From contig NZ_KE386630.1 of the NCBI RefSeq assembly GCF_000428145.1, positions 1 through 64,000 of the forward strand: a DNA stretch of 64,000 nucleotides, given 5' to 3'. Both the position numbers and the translations under genes were made by a program. Below, piece by piece: positions 7,637 to 14,484 of this stretch. Source of the DNA: Chitinilyticum litopenaei DSM 21440. Lineage in GTDB: Bacteria > Pseudomonadota > Gammaproteobacteria > Burkholderiales > Chitinibacteraceae. The notes under the pieces were generated by a model, which saw nothing but the letters and a program-made list of their open reading frames with translations, ran no database searches and was not told the origin of the DNA. The first letter of the stretch is position 1, and each line of letters opens with the position of its first letter.

Positions 7637-8571
7637 GCAGGAACTCCGGCCTGGTTGATCAAGCGCATCGCCTCTTGGGCAGATGCCATGTTGTGGTCGT
7701 ACAGCGAGGGCTTGCCATGTCGCGACATGGCAGCAGGGGAAGCCCTCGGCTGCACCGGCAGTCGCATGTCGGCCATGATCGGCAGCAGGTAGCCAAGGCC
7801 AATGCGTTCGCCAGGCTTGCGATCCTTCGCAGTCTGCACGGCAGCCAACCAGTCGGCATCCGGCTGCTGCATGGCTTCGGCGGCGCTTTGCATTCGGCAT
7901 TGGGCGGCAGTCGCCTCGATGCCGTTTTCTCGCAGCAGCTTGCAGACGACGATTTCGCGGTCAGGCGGCGCGGCAGCGCTTTCCGATTCGCACAACACTG
8001 GTTCAGGTTGCCACTGCGCTTCTGGAGATGGAGATGGAGATGGAGATGGAGATGGAGATGGAGCAGAGCTAGTAGCATGCTGCTGGTCTGCTGCTAGCAT
8101 GCTACTAGCAGAATCTGCACTTTCCACAGTGAGATGCTCAGCAGAAGTGTCGCCTGCTGTGCCATTGCTGTAGCCAAGCTGTGCGGCATAGTCCGGCATG
8201 CGCTCAGCAGCACCGGCCCTGCCGTGATGTTTCACCAGTGCATTCCAGCGCGCCTTTTCCTTGCGGCTGTGCGCGTCCGATGCCCACGGGTTGTGCTCAC
8301 GCCAATCATGAATACTGCGCGCCCCTTCCTCGCCCTCAAGGAAGCCAACCTCGACCAGCGCGGCGACGAACGCACCTTCGGCGCCAGACCAGTCGATGGC
8401 CAGCTCAATATCCTCATCGCTCAGGCCCGTCAGTTCGCCAGTGCTGCGGTGCTCGGCAGCCCATAAAAACAGGCAGACCAGACGCCACGCGCCTTCATAG
8501 CCGACGCGGCGGATCAGCTTCTTGGTTTTGGGGTGAGCGGCAATGCCGGTGCAGATGCGGGCATCATTCAT
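7633..8571 (-). CDS. Phage replication initiator (O-like), with Ser-Pro repeat linker
   Basis: A 312-residue protein starting MNDARICTGIAAHPKTKKLI. The N-terminal ~130 residues look like a winged-helix replication domain (RRVGYEGAWRLVCLFLWAAE followed by LTGLSDEDIELAIDWSG). The middle is low complexity with an (SP)n run at about residues 178-193, and the C-terminal ~110 residues are helical. Lambda O has a similar layout of N-terminal origin binding, flexible middle and C-terminal partner contact, but no iterated origin repeats are evident in the gene. It overlaps its neighbours on both sides. Confidence 0.65.
   Translation of the reverse strand: MNDARICTGIAAHPKTKKLIRRVGYEGAWRLVCLFLWAAEHRSTGELTGLSDEDIELAIDWSGAEGAFVAALVEVGFLEGEEGARSIHDWREHNPWASDAHSRKEKARWNALVKHHGRAGAAERMPDYAAQLGYSNGTAGDTSAEHLTVESADSASSMLAADQQHATSSAPSPSPSPSPSPSPEAQWQPEPVLCESESAAAPPDREIVVCKLLRENGIEATAAQCRMQSAAEAMQQPDADWLAAVQTAKDRKPGERIGLGYLLPIMADMRLPVQPRASPAAMSRHGKPSLYDHNMASAQEAMRLINQAGVPA
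8025..8062. repeat. Hexanucleotide microsatellite encoding a Ser-Pro linker
   Basis: About six tandem copies of GGAGAT on the plus strand inside the O-like gene, reading as repeated Ser-Pro codon pairs on the minus strand. The 6-bp unit keeps the frame, so slippage would change linker length without destroying the protein. Confidence 0.9.
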
Positions 8572-8821
8572 CTCGCCACTCCGGGCAAACAGACGCGCGC
8601 ATCTTCTTTGCCCCCGCGCAAAACGCGTGACACGCATCGTTACTGCCGACGAACAGCACCATTTCCAGGCGATTGGCATAGGCAACCCGATCCCCTTCAA
8701 GGTGGGCTGCAAATGCGCGGCGATGCTCTTTCTGCAACTGCGCAACCGGGATAACCGAAAAGACGCCGCTCAATCCAGTGGCATCCGGGATGAAGGTGGT
8801 TGCCCACAATTCATGCTTCAT
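8564..8821 (-). CDS. Small phage protein, function unknown
   Basis: An 85-residue protein starting MKHELWATTFIPDATGLSGV. The C-terminal half has three Cys/His-containing stretches (GSNDACHAFCAGAKKMRASVC) that might bind metal. It overlaps the O-like gene by eight bases. No family was recognised. Confidence 0.5.
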   Translation of the reverse strand: MKHELWATTFIPDATGLSGVFSVIPVAQLQKEHRRAFAAHLEGDRVAYANRLEMVLFVGSNDACHAFCAGAKKMRASVCPEWRDE

Positions 8822-8823
8822 AA

Positions 8824-9135
8824 TCAGGCTCCGAGATAGCGCAACAGCAGAGCCGTGCCGCGCAACGTAATTTCATGTTGATAAATTCCATCAACCTTTC
8901 CGGTGTACTGCAGCAACCCGCGACGAGTCAGGCCACTCAAAGGGAGTGGCGATGCCAGGCAGGCCCGTCGCCGATCAGCCTGGTGTGCAAGCAGCAGCCA
9001 GTTCCGGGCCGCAGAAAAGCGACAATTCGGCGTTGCGCCGGCGAATGCCTCAACCAAACGCAAATCAGCAGCAGCGTTGTTCGGCGTCGCATTGATCAAG
9101 GTCAGCTTGAGTTCTCTAAAAAGCTTGCGTAGCAT
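8824..9135 (-). CDS. Small phage protein, function unknown
   Basis: A 103-residue protein starting MLRKLFRELKLTLINATPNN. Its basic middle section (ARNWLLLAHQADRRRACLAS, then SGLTRRGLLQYTGKVDGIYQHEITLRG) resembles a winged-helix DNA-binding fold, but this is only a visual impression. It lies between the regulator genes and the replication genes, two bases upstream of the next start. Confidence 0.5.
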   Translation of the reverse strand: MLRKLFRELKLTLINATPNNAAADLRLVEAFAGATPNCRFSAARNWLLLAHQADRRRACLASPLPLSGLTRRGLLQYTGKVDGIYQHEITLRGTALLLRYLGA

Positions 9136-9183
9136 TTGGATTGGCTCCTACCTAGCCAGATTGCTCTGAGTGCCTGCCAGCGC

Positions 9184-9417
9184 TCAGGCCGGAACCCCGC
9201 CCAGTGCGGGGTTTTGTGTTTGCAGAAAGCGGATCAGCCCACTCAGGACGGATAGCCGATCAGTAAGCGCCTCGGACGGTTCGGCTGCCAGCCGCGCTCG
9301 CGTTTCCTCTGCGATGCTTTCCAGCTCCACCACGGCGCGCTCAACGTGCGCATGACTCAGCAGCCGGCCCGCGCGGGCCAGCGCTTCAAGCTCATCGAAT
9401 TCACCCGGGCAGCTCAC
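9184..9417 (-). CDS. Small phage protein with GTG start
   Basis: A 77-residue acidic helical protein beginning VSCPGEFDELEALARAGRLL. The GTG at 9417 overlaps the upstream stop (GTGA), which fits the tight operon better than the in-frame ATG at 9444 lying inside the previous gene. The 3' end overlaps a GC hairpin (ACCCCGC...GCGGGGT). Function unknown. Confidence 0.55.
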   Translation of the reverse strand: MSCPGEFDELEALARAGRLLSHAHVERAVVELESIAEETRARLAAEPSEALTDRLSVLSGLIRFLQTQNPALGGVPA

Positions 9418-9911
9418 AGCATCCCCTCCAGCGCTGCCCAACAAATCCCGCCCTCCTCATCGCCGGCACGGTAATGCGGTCGGCCAAGCAGCTCTGTGGC
9501 TTGCTGCGCGCGCAGCATGACCGGCGCGTCCAGCGTGACTGACTCACCGCGCTGCAGCTGAGCCAGCTGCTGCTGCGCACTGAAGATTTCCAGCGTCACC
9601 AGCGCGGCTTTCACATCACCGGCTTTCGTGTCGTTCTGCCGCGCCGCCTCGGCGCCGTAGCGGGCCAGCCGCAGCAGTGCCCGAAACACCTCCTCATCAA
9701 CGATGCGCAGCGCATGATGACGAGCCATCGTGTCGACCTGATCCAGCCGGAGCCCGCGCTCAAGATCGTAGATTTTCGATACGGTCACCTCTGCCACATC
9801 CAGATCCAGCGCCAGGGCTTTGCTGGACACGGACTGACTGCGCTCGATGACGCCACGGTGAAACTGGCCTGCGCTGGCTGGCAGGCTGTGCGTGCGTTCT
9901 TTTTTGCTCAT
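9414..9911 (-). CDS. Putative CII-position helix-turn-helix regulator
   Basis: A 165-residue protein starting MSKKERTHSLPASAGQFHRG. Residues ~28-60 (SSKALALDLDVAEVTVSKIYDLERGLRLDQ) read like a helix-turn-helix, followed by a helical tail. It is the second gene downstream of pR after cro, the place of cII in lambdoid phages. Sequence similarity to CII is weak, so the assignment rests on position and the apparent HTH. A Nin/Roi-like regulator is an alternative. Confidence 0.5.
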   Translation of the reverse strand: MSKKERTHSLPASAGQFHRGVIERSQSVSSKALALDLDVAEVTVSKIYDLERGLRLDQVDTMARHHALRIVDEEVFRALLRLARYGAEAARQNDTKAGDVKAALVTLEIFSAQQQLAQLQRGESVTLDAPVMLRAQQATELLGRPHYRAGDEEGGICWAALEGML

Positions 9912-10018
9912 GGGAAGAGGGTTCCGTGGGTTTGTCGGGGTCGCTTGGTTACGCTATGGGTGTCGGGCTTTGAGTCCGGCGTTACGAGATCAGGGGCGGG
10001 GTGGTTTGGAGGCAACGA

Positions 10019-10225
10019 TTAGCTCCCGCCCGATTTGCGCAAGAAGGCCACGGCCTCAGCCCAGTCGGGTCGCAACTCTTCTACCCGAGGCCCGCCCGCC
10101 TGCTCGATTGCAACGAGCAGCGGAAGGTCTCGTGATCGTTTCCGCTTGTGAATGAGGTCAGACAAGAAACTGGCGTGCTTGCCTGTCGCGGCCGCGATTG
10201 CTGATGGCGAAAATGAGGTCTTCAT
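10019..10225 (-). CDS. Cro-like repressor (YdaS-type HTH)
   Basis: A 68-residue protein starting MKTSFSPSAIAAATGKHASF, with a helix-turn-helix (AIAAATGKHASFLSDLIHKRKRSRDLPLLVAIEQAGG). It is divergent from cI and the first gene after pR. The -10 of pR is only about eight bases upstream of this ATG, so either the mRNA is leaderless or translation starts slightly differently. A Cro role is inferred from position, size and flanking operators. Confidence 0.75.
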   Translation of the reverse strand: MKTSFSPSAIAAATGKHASFLSDLIHKRKRSRDLPLLVAIEQAGGPRVEELRPDWAEAVAFLRKSGGS

Positions 10226-10232
10226 GAACACC

Positions 10233-10260
10233 ATGATAACACCATTCGGTGTTGCTTCAA
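10233..10260 (-). promoter_or_regulatory. pR promoter for the right operon
   Basis: Minus-strand -35 TTGAAG (10260-10255) and -10 TATCAT (10238-10233) are separated by 16 bases. The spacer contains the perfect operator palindrome, so repressor binding would block RNA polymerase directly. Transcription would begin near 10226, right at the cro start. Confidence 0.7.
10238..10253. promoter_or_regulatory. cI/Cro operator (OR site)
   Basis: Perfect 16-bp dyad: AACACC, spacer ATTC, GGTGTT. It lies between the -35 and -10 of pR. A further half-site AACACC lies at 10227-10232. The same half-sites recur at the pL region ~3 kb away. Confidence 0.8.
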
Positions 10261-10275
10261 CCACCACACGGGGAA

Positions 10276-10291
10276 TTCACTTTTTGGTGAA
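10276..10291. promoter_or_regulatory. Second, weaker OR site
   Basis: Imperfect dyad TTCACT-TTTT-GGTGAA, with five of six arm pairs matching. It is 38 bp from the first operator and 20 bp before the cI start, a suitable place for autoregulation of cI. Confidence 0.55.
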
Positions 10292-10310
10292 CAAGTCGCA
10301 CATTTCTGGG

Positions 10311-10988
10311 ATGGACACTTCAGAAATCAGACGCCTGCGACTTCGCAGCCTCGTCGGCGATCAATTCCCTACGGCTCGGGCCCTCGCTGCTGCGATTGAC
10401 AGAAAGGAACAGCAGGTAAATGACATGCTCGCTGGGCGCAAATCCTTTGGCGAACGGATAGCGCGCGACATTGAGGAAAAGCTCGGGCTTGTGCGCGGCT
10501 GGCTCGACTCAAGCGTCGATCAACTCCACCCGAGCATCCCCCCGCAGCAGGAAGCACAGCCTGCCAGCGAGGAGGTGTACGCCATGATTCCGCAGTTCAG
10601 TACGCGCGGATCGTGCGGGAGCGGCTATTACAACGACCACGTCGAAGTAGCCGGCGGAATGGCGTTCAAGAAGGATTGGCTTGCACGCAAAGGCCTGGAC
10701 GAGCACAGCGCCTGCGTGATCTATGCCGATGGTGACAGCATGATGCCGACGATTGGCGACGGCGATGTGTTGCTGCTGGATCGCCGGGAAACCACGCCAG
10801 CCAACGGCCAGGTATATGCCCTGCTGGTCGACGAGGAAGTGCTGGTGAAGCGCGTGCAACGCGGCTTCGGCATGATGACGCTCCTGTCCGACAACCCAGA
10901 CAAGACACGCTTCCGCGACATCATGGTGCCCGCAAATGCTGAGCTCATCGTGATCGGCAAGGTGGTGTGGCGCGGGGGTGGGTTGTAA
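10311..10988 (+). CDS. Prophage repressor CI (HTH plus S24 peptidase domain)
   Basis: Maintains lysogeny by binding the flanking operators; RecA-stimulated self-cleavage induces the phage. 225 residues. The N-terminal HTH lies around RALAAAIDRKEQQVNDMLAG. The C-terminal LexA/S24 domain shows the catalytic serine in YADGDSMMPTIGDGD and the catalytic lysine in LLVDEEVLVKRVQ. A likely cleavage region is TRGSCGSGYYND (C-G bond). The ATG at 10311 was chosen because the HTH begins there and upstream in-frame ATGs lie in the operators. It is divergent from cro. Confidence 0.9.
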   Translation: MDTSEIRRLRLRSLVGDQFPTARALAAAIDRKEQQVNDMLAGRKSFGERIARDIEEKLGLVRGWLDSSVDQLHPSIPPQQEAQPASEEVYAMIPQFSTRGSCGSGYYNDHVEVAGGMAFKKDWLARKGLDEHSACVIYADGDSMMPTIGDGDVLLLDRRETTPANGQVYALLVDEEVLVKRVQRGFGMMTLLSDNPDKTRFRDIMVPANAELIVIGKVVWRGGGL

Positions 10989-11011
10989 CCGCCGAGACAA
11001 ATGGAACGAAT

Positions 11012-11869
11012 ATGTACGACTTAGATAATGTGATTAATGGCGTCTTGCGAGAAAGGCGATCAGAGATTGAACGACTTTTTACCTGTTCTGTTTTGGGGTA
11101 CTACGCAGATATTCGTCCGGAATATTTGACCTGGTTTCGTGGCACGCTTGAGATGTGCCACAGAGCAAGCCCAGATCAAAAAACACTCGCAATTATCCTG
11201 AATACACCGGGCGGTAGCGTCGAAACCGTCGAACAGATGGTGGTAATGGTTAGGCATTTTTATGAAAAGGTAATTTTCATTGTCCCTAACATGGCCATGT
11301 CTGCCGGCACCATTTTTTGCATGTCTGGCGATGCCATCCACATGGACTATTCGTCAGCTCTCGGCCCTATTGATCCACAAGTACAATCAAGGGAAGGCCA
11401 TTGGGTGCCAGCGCTTGGCTATTTGGATAAATACGAAGAAATCCTTCAAAAGTCAGCCGATGATAAATTGACAGGTGTCGAGTTCGCTATTGCTCAGAAT
11501 CAGGACATGGCGTTGCTACGTAGATATGAACAGGCAAGAGACCTGTCCGTCTCTTTACTCGAAGAATGGTTAGTTAAATATAAGTTCAAAAGTTGGCAGA
11601 CACATTCTTCAAGTGGCGAGGCTGTCACTGATGACGAACGAAACAGGCGCGCTCATGAAATCGCCGCCCAACTCGGCGACAACAAAATATGGCACTCCCA
11701 CGCCCGCCGCCTTGGGATTGACGTTCTGCGAAGCAAGTTGCGTCTTGAGATTAATGACTATAGTGAACAAGATGATGTTAGGGGTGCGATAAACGCGTAT
11801 CATGACCTGATCGCGGACTACATGGCTCAGAAAAACTGGTCGGCCTATATGGACTGCACGGGTAGATAA
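11012..11869 (+). CDS. Clp-fold serine protease, SDH (serine dehydrogenase proteinase) family
   Basis: A 285-residue protein starting MYDLDNVINGVLRERRSEIE. The crotonase/Clp-fold core is visible: AIILNTPGGSVETVEQMVVM, then FIVPNMAMSAGTIFCMSGDA with the likely nucleophile serine in MSAG, then HMDYSSALGPIDPQV. This matches the SDH_sah/S49-like family often found beside prophage repressors. The C-terminal ~150 residues are helical and charged. The gene is clearly more AT-rich than its neighbours, suggesting recent acquisition. It lies between cI and a 66-residue partner, both probably expressed from the lysogen. Substrate and function are unknown; a moron or defence role is inferred only. Confidence 0.8.
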   Translation: MYDLDNVINGVLRERRSEIERLFTCSVLGYYADIRPEYLTWFRGTLEMCHRASPDQKTLAIILNTPGGSVETVEQMVVMVRHFYEKVIFIVPNMAMSAGTIFCMSGDAIHMDYSSALGPIDPQVQSREGHWVPALGYLDKYEEILQKSADDKLTGVEFAIAQNQDMALLRRYEQARDLSVSLLEEWLVKYKFKSWQTHSSSGEAVTDDERNRRAHEIAAQLGDNKIWHSHARRLGIDVLRSKLRLEINDYSEQDDVRGAINAYHDLIADYMAQKNWSAYMDCTGR

Positions 11870-11875
11870 GAGGGA

Positions 11876-12076
11876 ATGATCATGAGTATCAGTGAAAATT
11901 TGGAGAAAATGCTGTCTAGCCATCACTCTCTGACACCCGAGATGCAGAAAATGCAAGATCAGTACAGGCAAATGCTCAGTAGCGGCCTCATCCAGAAGCA
12001 GGTTTACGATCTACCCTTAGCCAATGGCCTTGGCCCGTCTCATTTTCAACAAACCAATGCGTTTCATGGTCGATAA
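11876..12076 (+). CDS. Small partner of the Clp-fold protease
   Basis: A 66-residue protein starting MIMSISENLEKMLSSHHSLT, six bases after the protease stop with a good Shine-Dalgarno (AGAGGGA). It is mostly helical and charged (PEMQKMQDQYRQMLSSG). It shares the AT-rich composition of the protease gene and ends just before a terminator, so the two form one unit. An alternative start is the ATG at 11882. No family was recognised. Confidence 0.6.
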   Translation: MIMSISENLEKMLSSHHSLTPEMQKMQDQYRQMLSSGLIQKQVYDLPLANGLGPSHFQQTNAFHGR

Positions 12077-12097
12077 GACCCTTTGCTCCCTTGCCCA

Positions 12098-12118
12098 AAC
12101 CCGCCTCGGCGGGTTTTT
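12098..12118 (+). terminator. Intrinsic terminator after the protease pair
   Basis: A GC hairpin with ACCCGC/GCGGGT arms and a CTCG tetraloop, followed by five T residues. It closes the AT-rich two-gene unit and separates it from the toxin-antitoxin operon. Confidence 0.85.
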
Positions 12119-12170
12119 CTTTATCTGCACAAGCTCTCGCACGGCACGCCATCCCCGGTAGACTTGCCGT

Positions 12171-12191
12171 GTGTAAACAATCTGTATACAC
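12171..12191. promoter_or_regulatory. higBA promoter/operator
   Basis: A GTGTA...TACAC inverted repeat overlaps a TATACA -10-like hexamer (12185-12190), eight bases upstream of the toxin start. This fits autoregulation by the antitoxin, as is typical for HigBA. Confidence 0.5.
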
Positions 12192-12198
12192 TCTCAGC

Positions 12199-12477
12199 AT
12201 GATCCTGTCCTTCCAGCACAAAGGTCTGCAACGCTTTTTCGACAGCGGCAGCGTCGCTGGCATCCAGCCGCACCACGCCGGCAAGCTGCGCGAACTGCTC
12301 ACCGCCCTGCACGCCGCCAACAGCCCGGACGATCTGGCGCGCCCCAGTTGGCGCTACCATCGGCTCAAGGGCGAACTGGGCGAATACGCCTCACTCACGA
12401 TCAACGGCAACTGGCGGCTGATTTTTCGCTGGCATGGGCAGGATGTCGAGCTGCTCGATTACCTCGACTACCACTAG
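12199..12477 (+). CDS. higB: HigB-type toxin (RelE/ParE superfamily ribosome-dependent RNase)
   Basis: A 92-residue protein starting MILSFQHKGLQRFFDSGSVA. The family motifs are clear: ARPSWRYHRLKGELGEYASL and TINGNWRLIFRWHGQDVELLDYLDYH, with the C-terminal DYH. HigB toxins cleave mRNA on the ribosome. The toxin precedes the antitoxin, the usual order in higBA. The start follows the operator; a longer frame upstream has no RBS. Placed in the prophage immunity region, it is likely lysogen-expressed cargo. Confidence 0.93.
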   Translation: MILSFQHKGLQRFFDSGSVAGIQPHHAGKLRELLTALHAANSPDDLARPSWRYHRLKGELGEYASLTINGNWRLIFRWHGQDVELLDYLDYH

Positions 12478-12486
12478 GAGACCCTC

Positions 12487-12765
12487 ATGGACATGCACAA
12501 CCCCGCCCACCCCGGTGAATTGCTGGCTGGCTGGCTCACCGACCTGCATCAGACCATCAGCGGCTTTGCCCTGCACATCGGCCTGTCGCGCGTACTGCTG
12601 TCGCGCATCATCCACGGCCACGCCGGCGTCAGCGCCGATCTCGATCTGCGCCTGGCCGCCGCGCTCGGCACCACCCCCGGCTACTGGCTGCGCCTGCAAG
12701 TCCAGCACGACCTGTGGCAAGCCCGCCAGCGCGAACGCCCGCCCATCCAGCGCCTCGCGGCCTGA
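12487..12765 (+). CDS. higA: HigA-type antitoxin
   Basis: A 92-residue HTH protein with the hallmark start HPGELLAGWL and the Xre fold ISGFALHIGLSRVLLSRIIHGHAGVSADLDLRLAAALGTTPGYWL. It neutralises HigB and represses the operon. It starts nine bases after higB with an AGGAGACC ribosome site. Full length for the family. Confidence 0.93.
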   Translation: MDMHNPAHPGELLAGWLTDLHQTISGFALHIGLSRVLLSRIIHGHAGVSADLDLRLAAALGTTPGYWLRLQVQHDLWQARQRERPPIQRLAA

Positions 12766-12780
12766 TGCGGAGATCGCGCC

Positions 12781-13056
12781 ATGACCGACGCGCCATCCAG
12801 CAAGACACTTGTTCCAGTACGACCGGCGATGATCGACAATGAGAGCCTGGTTTCCCGCTCACAGGCGCGCCGGCTGGCGGCCCGCTTCGAGGGATTCAAG
12901 ATGGTCGTACTGGACTTCGATCAAGTTGAAGAAATTGGGCAGGCCTTTGCCGATGAGATTTTTCGCGTGTTTGCCAGTGACCATCCGGATGTGCGACTGC
13001 ATACCCTGAATGCCAATACGGCGGTGCAGCGCATGATTGGCAGAGCATTAACCTAG
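12781..13056 (+). CDS. STAS-like DUF4325 protein
   Basis: A 91-residue protein. The core FKMVVLDFDQVEEIGQAFADEIFRVFASDHP followed by LHTLNANTAVQRMIGRAL matches the DUF4325/STAS-like pattern, in which a small alpha/beta domain is usually paired with an anti-sigma or ATP-binding kinase-like partner. No such partner is seen here. It starts 15 bases after higA and may be co-transcribed, ending at the terminator at ~13.1 kb. Function unknown. Confidence 0.75.
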   Translation: MTDAPSSKTLVPVRPAMIDNESLVSRSQARRLAARFEGFKMVVLDFDQVEEIGQAFADEIFRVFASDHPDVRLHTLNANTAVQRMIGRALT

Positions 13057-13080
13057 CGCGCCGCCCTTAACCCCCAAACC

Positions 13081-13105
13081 AACCCGCCTACACGGCGGGT
13101 TTTTT
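13081..13105 (+). terminator. Intrinsic terminator at the end of the immunity operon
   Basis: CCCGCC-TACAC-GGCGGG hairpin followed by six T residues. It isolates lysogenic transcription from the pL region that follows. Confidence 0.9.
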
Positions 13106-13169
13106 GTTGCCCTCAGGCAGCTCAACACAACTTTAAAAATCAATAACTTATGCAAACAACACCAAAAAT

Positions 13170-13185
13170 AACACTATTGAGTGTT
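13170..13185. promoter_or_regulatory. OL-type operator 1
   Basis: Perfect dyad AACACT-ATTG-AGTGTT with the same spacing and near-identical half-sites as the OR site near cI. An additional half-site AACACC lies at 13157-13162. Confidence 0.75.
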
Positions 13186-13212
13186 GCATTTACCAACACC
13201 ATTTGGTGTAAT
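13184..13212 (+). promoter_or_regulatory. pL promoter for the left operon
   Basis: -35 TTGCAT (13184-13189), 17-base spacer, -10 TGTAAT (13207-13212), with both OL operators overlapping it. The predicted transcript starts near 13219 and would enter the structured non-coding leader directly. Confidence 0.7.
13195..13210. promoter_or_regulatory. OL-type operator 2
   Basis: AACACC-ATTT-GGTGTA, differing from the perfect OR operator by one arm base and one spacer base. It overlaps the pL spacer and -10. Confidence 0.8.
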
Positions 13213-13218
13213 TCAACC

Positions 13219-14203
13219 ACACCGCAGCAACACACCGCTGCCCCGCTCTTTACCACCGACACACGGAAACAAACTCTCGCCCCGCTACCTGGATGCGCGG
13301 CATGCACGGCCTACGAGTGGCACGGCATGCCGATGGCAACGGCCTTAAATCGCAGAGGAAGGGCAAGGACGAGACGGCGCCAGCCTGGGGCGCGAGATAC
13401 CGGGACGAGATGGCAGGCATCCGTGATGCCTGTGTCCCGGTTCTGGACACGATCAGAACCCTTCGCTCTTGGTGCTCACGGCTAACGCTGCGGGATGGGC
13501 CTGCAGAGAGCATCAAGATCGAAGTGCCGCCACATCATTCCCCTGCGCAGGGCGGCTCTGGGCGGGAAAACGGAGCCGGTTAAACCGCCGGGGCGTGGCC
13601 CGGTCGCGCATTCCACGAAACCGCGCAGCCAGCGCGCCAGCTGATCGGCGTGTAGTCGGATGGTTGCAGCAGCGAGAGCTGGCCGTGATCCGCAGCGGTA
13701 GCGCAGTGCGGCAGAGGCTGATGAGGCTGGAGCCGTTTCAAGCACGGCAAGGTGACTGCGACCTGAAAGGCGGACTTGGCCCGCTGGGAGCCTATCCCAG
13801 CGCCAACACGCAGCACAGTTCTGGCCCGCTCCGGACGGGAGGCATGATCTGCCGAGCTGTGCGCCGTGTTGGTCAGCCGTACGCCGGGGGTTCTCGGCGG
13901 GCAACATCGTGAAGCGCAGTAGCAGGAAGGGTGGAGGTGCACCGAAGCCCGGAGGCTCGTGATCTGCGCGTGCTGGGGTAGAGTCCAGCGGCCAGCAAGC
14001 GCTACCCGGCGCGTTACCAACGGGCGCGGCGCCAACCGCGTTACCAACCACGCTGCTCGCAGCGTCCTGCCTGCTCACCGTAGATGGTCAGCCGATTGCA
14101 ATCGCTGACGAGTAGGCAGGACGGTGCGTGCAGCACCAGTGAGTTATCAACTCCTCATCCTCCTGTGCCCTGCCCCGGTTCGCCCGCGGCGGGGCTTCTT
14201 TTT
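13219..14203 (+). ncRNA. Candidate large structured RNA leader of the left operon
   Basis: About 0.95 kb with no credible protein in any frame but dense self-complementarity. Visible elements: nested hairpin 13399-13441 (outer ACCGGGAC/GTCCCGGT, inner CAGGCATC/GATGCCTG); paired segments 13461-13477 with 13508-13524; hairpin 13489-13507; 13636-13642 with 13677-13683; hairpin 13690-13711; a T-arm-like hairpin 13732-13748 with 7-base loop TTCAAGC; 8-bp hairpin 13782-13802; 13851-13856 with 13893-13898; 13914-13919 with 13964-13969; hairpin 14049-14064 with CTCG loop; a 13-bp pairing of 14064-14076 with 14110-14122 enclosing another hairpin; and 14124-14138. It begins at the predicted pL start and ends at an intrinsic terminator. 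It could be a cis-acting antitermination RNA or a large ornate trans-acting RNA of the GOLLD/ROOL kind; no family match can be claimed. Confidence 0.65.
14172..14203 (+). terminator. Intrinsic terminator at the end of the structured leader
   Basis: GCCCCG...CGGGGC hairpin followed by TTCTTTTT. It lies just before the RBS of the first protein gene of the left operon, so downstream expression needs readthrough or antitermination. Confidence 0.8.
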
Positions 14204-14214
14204 GGAGAAGCGCC

Positions 14215-14484
14215 ATGAACGCACCACTCCCCGGGCAGGCCTTGTTCGACCTGGCCGCGCCGCCCGATTTCAGCAGCCCCGCCGCCGATGCCGCGTATTG
14301 CCAGCAGGCCGACGAGTACCAAGCCGACCCGCTGGCCGGTGCCGGCTTCATCGCTGGCGAATTCACCGCCGAGTGCGAGCGCATCCTCACCCTGCTCGAC
14401 ACCGACCCGGCCTGTGCCGCGGCGGAATGGGCTGCACTCAAAGACCGTGCTTTCACCACCTGGAGCGAGCGATGCACGCACTGA
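14215..14484 (+). CDS. Small phage early protein, function unknown
   Basis: An 89-residue acidic protein starting MNAPLPGQALFDLAAPPDFS, with a strong GGAGAAG ribosome site seven bases upstream. It is the first protein-coding gene after the structured leader and terminator. The end (FTTWSERCTH) overlaps the next gene by 13 bases. No family was recognised. Confidence 0.6.
   Translation: MNAPLPGQALFDLAAPPDFSSPAADAAYCQQADEYQADPLAGAGFIAGEFTAECERILTLLDTDPACAAAEWAALKDRAFTTWSERCTH

Noticed and set aside
13732..13748. tRNA-like T-arm
   Set aside because: The hairpin has a 7-base T-loop, but no acceptor stem, anticodon arm or complete cloverleaf surrounds it, so no tRNA is called.
13250..14078. Several 90-200-codon open frames in both strands of the structured leader
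   Set aside because: No ribosome site, no protein-like composition, mutually overlapping, and the sequence is better explained by RNA pairing.
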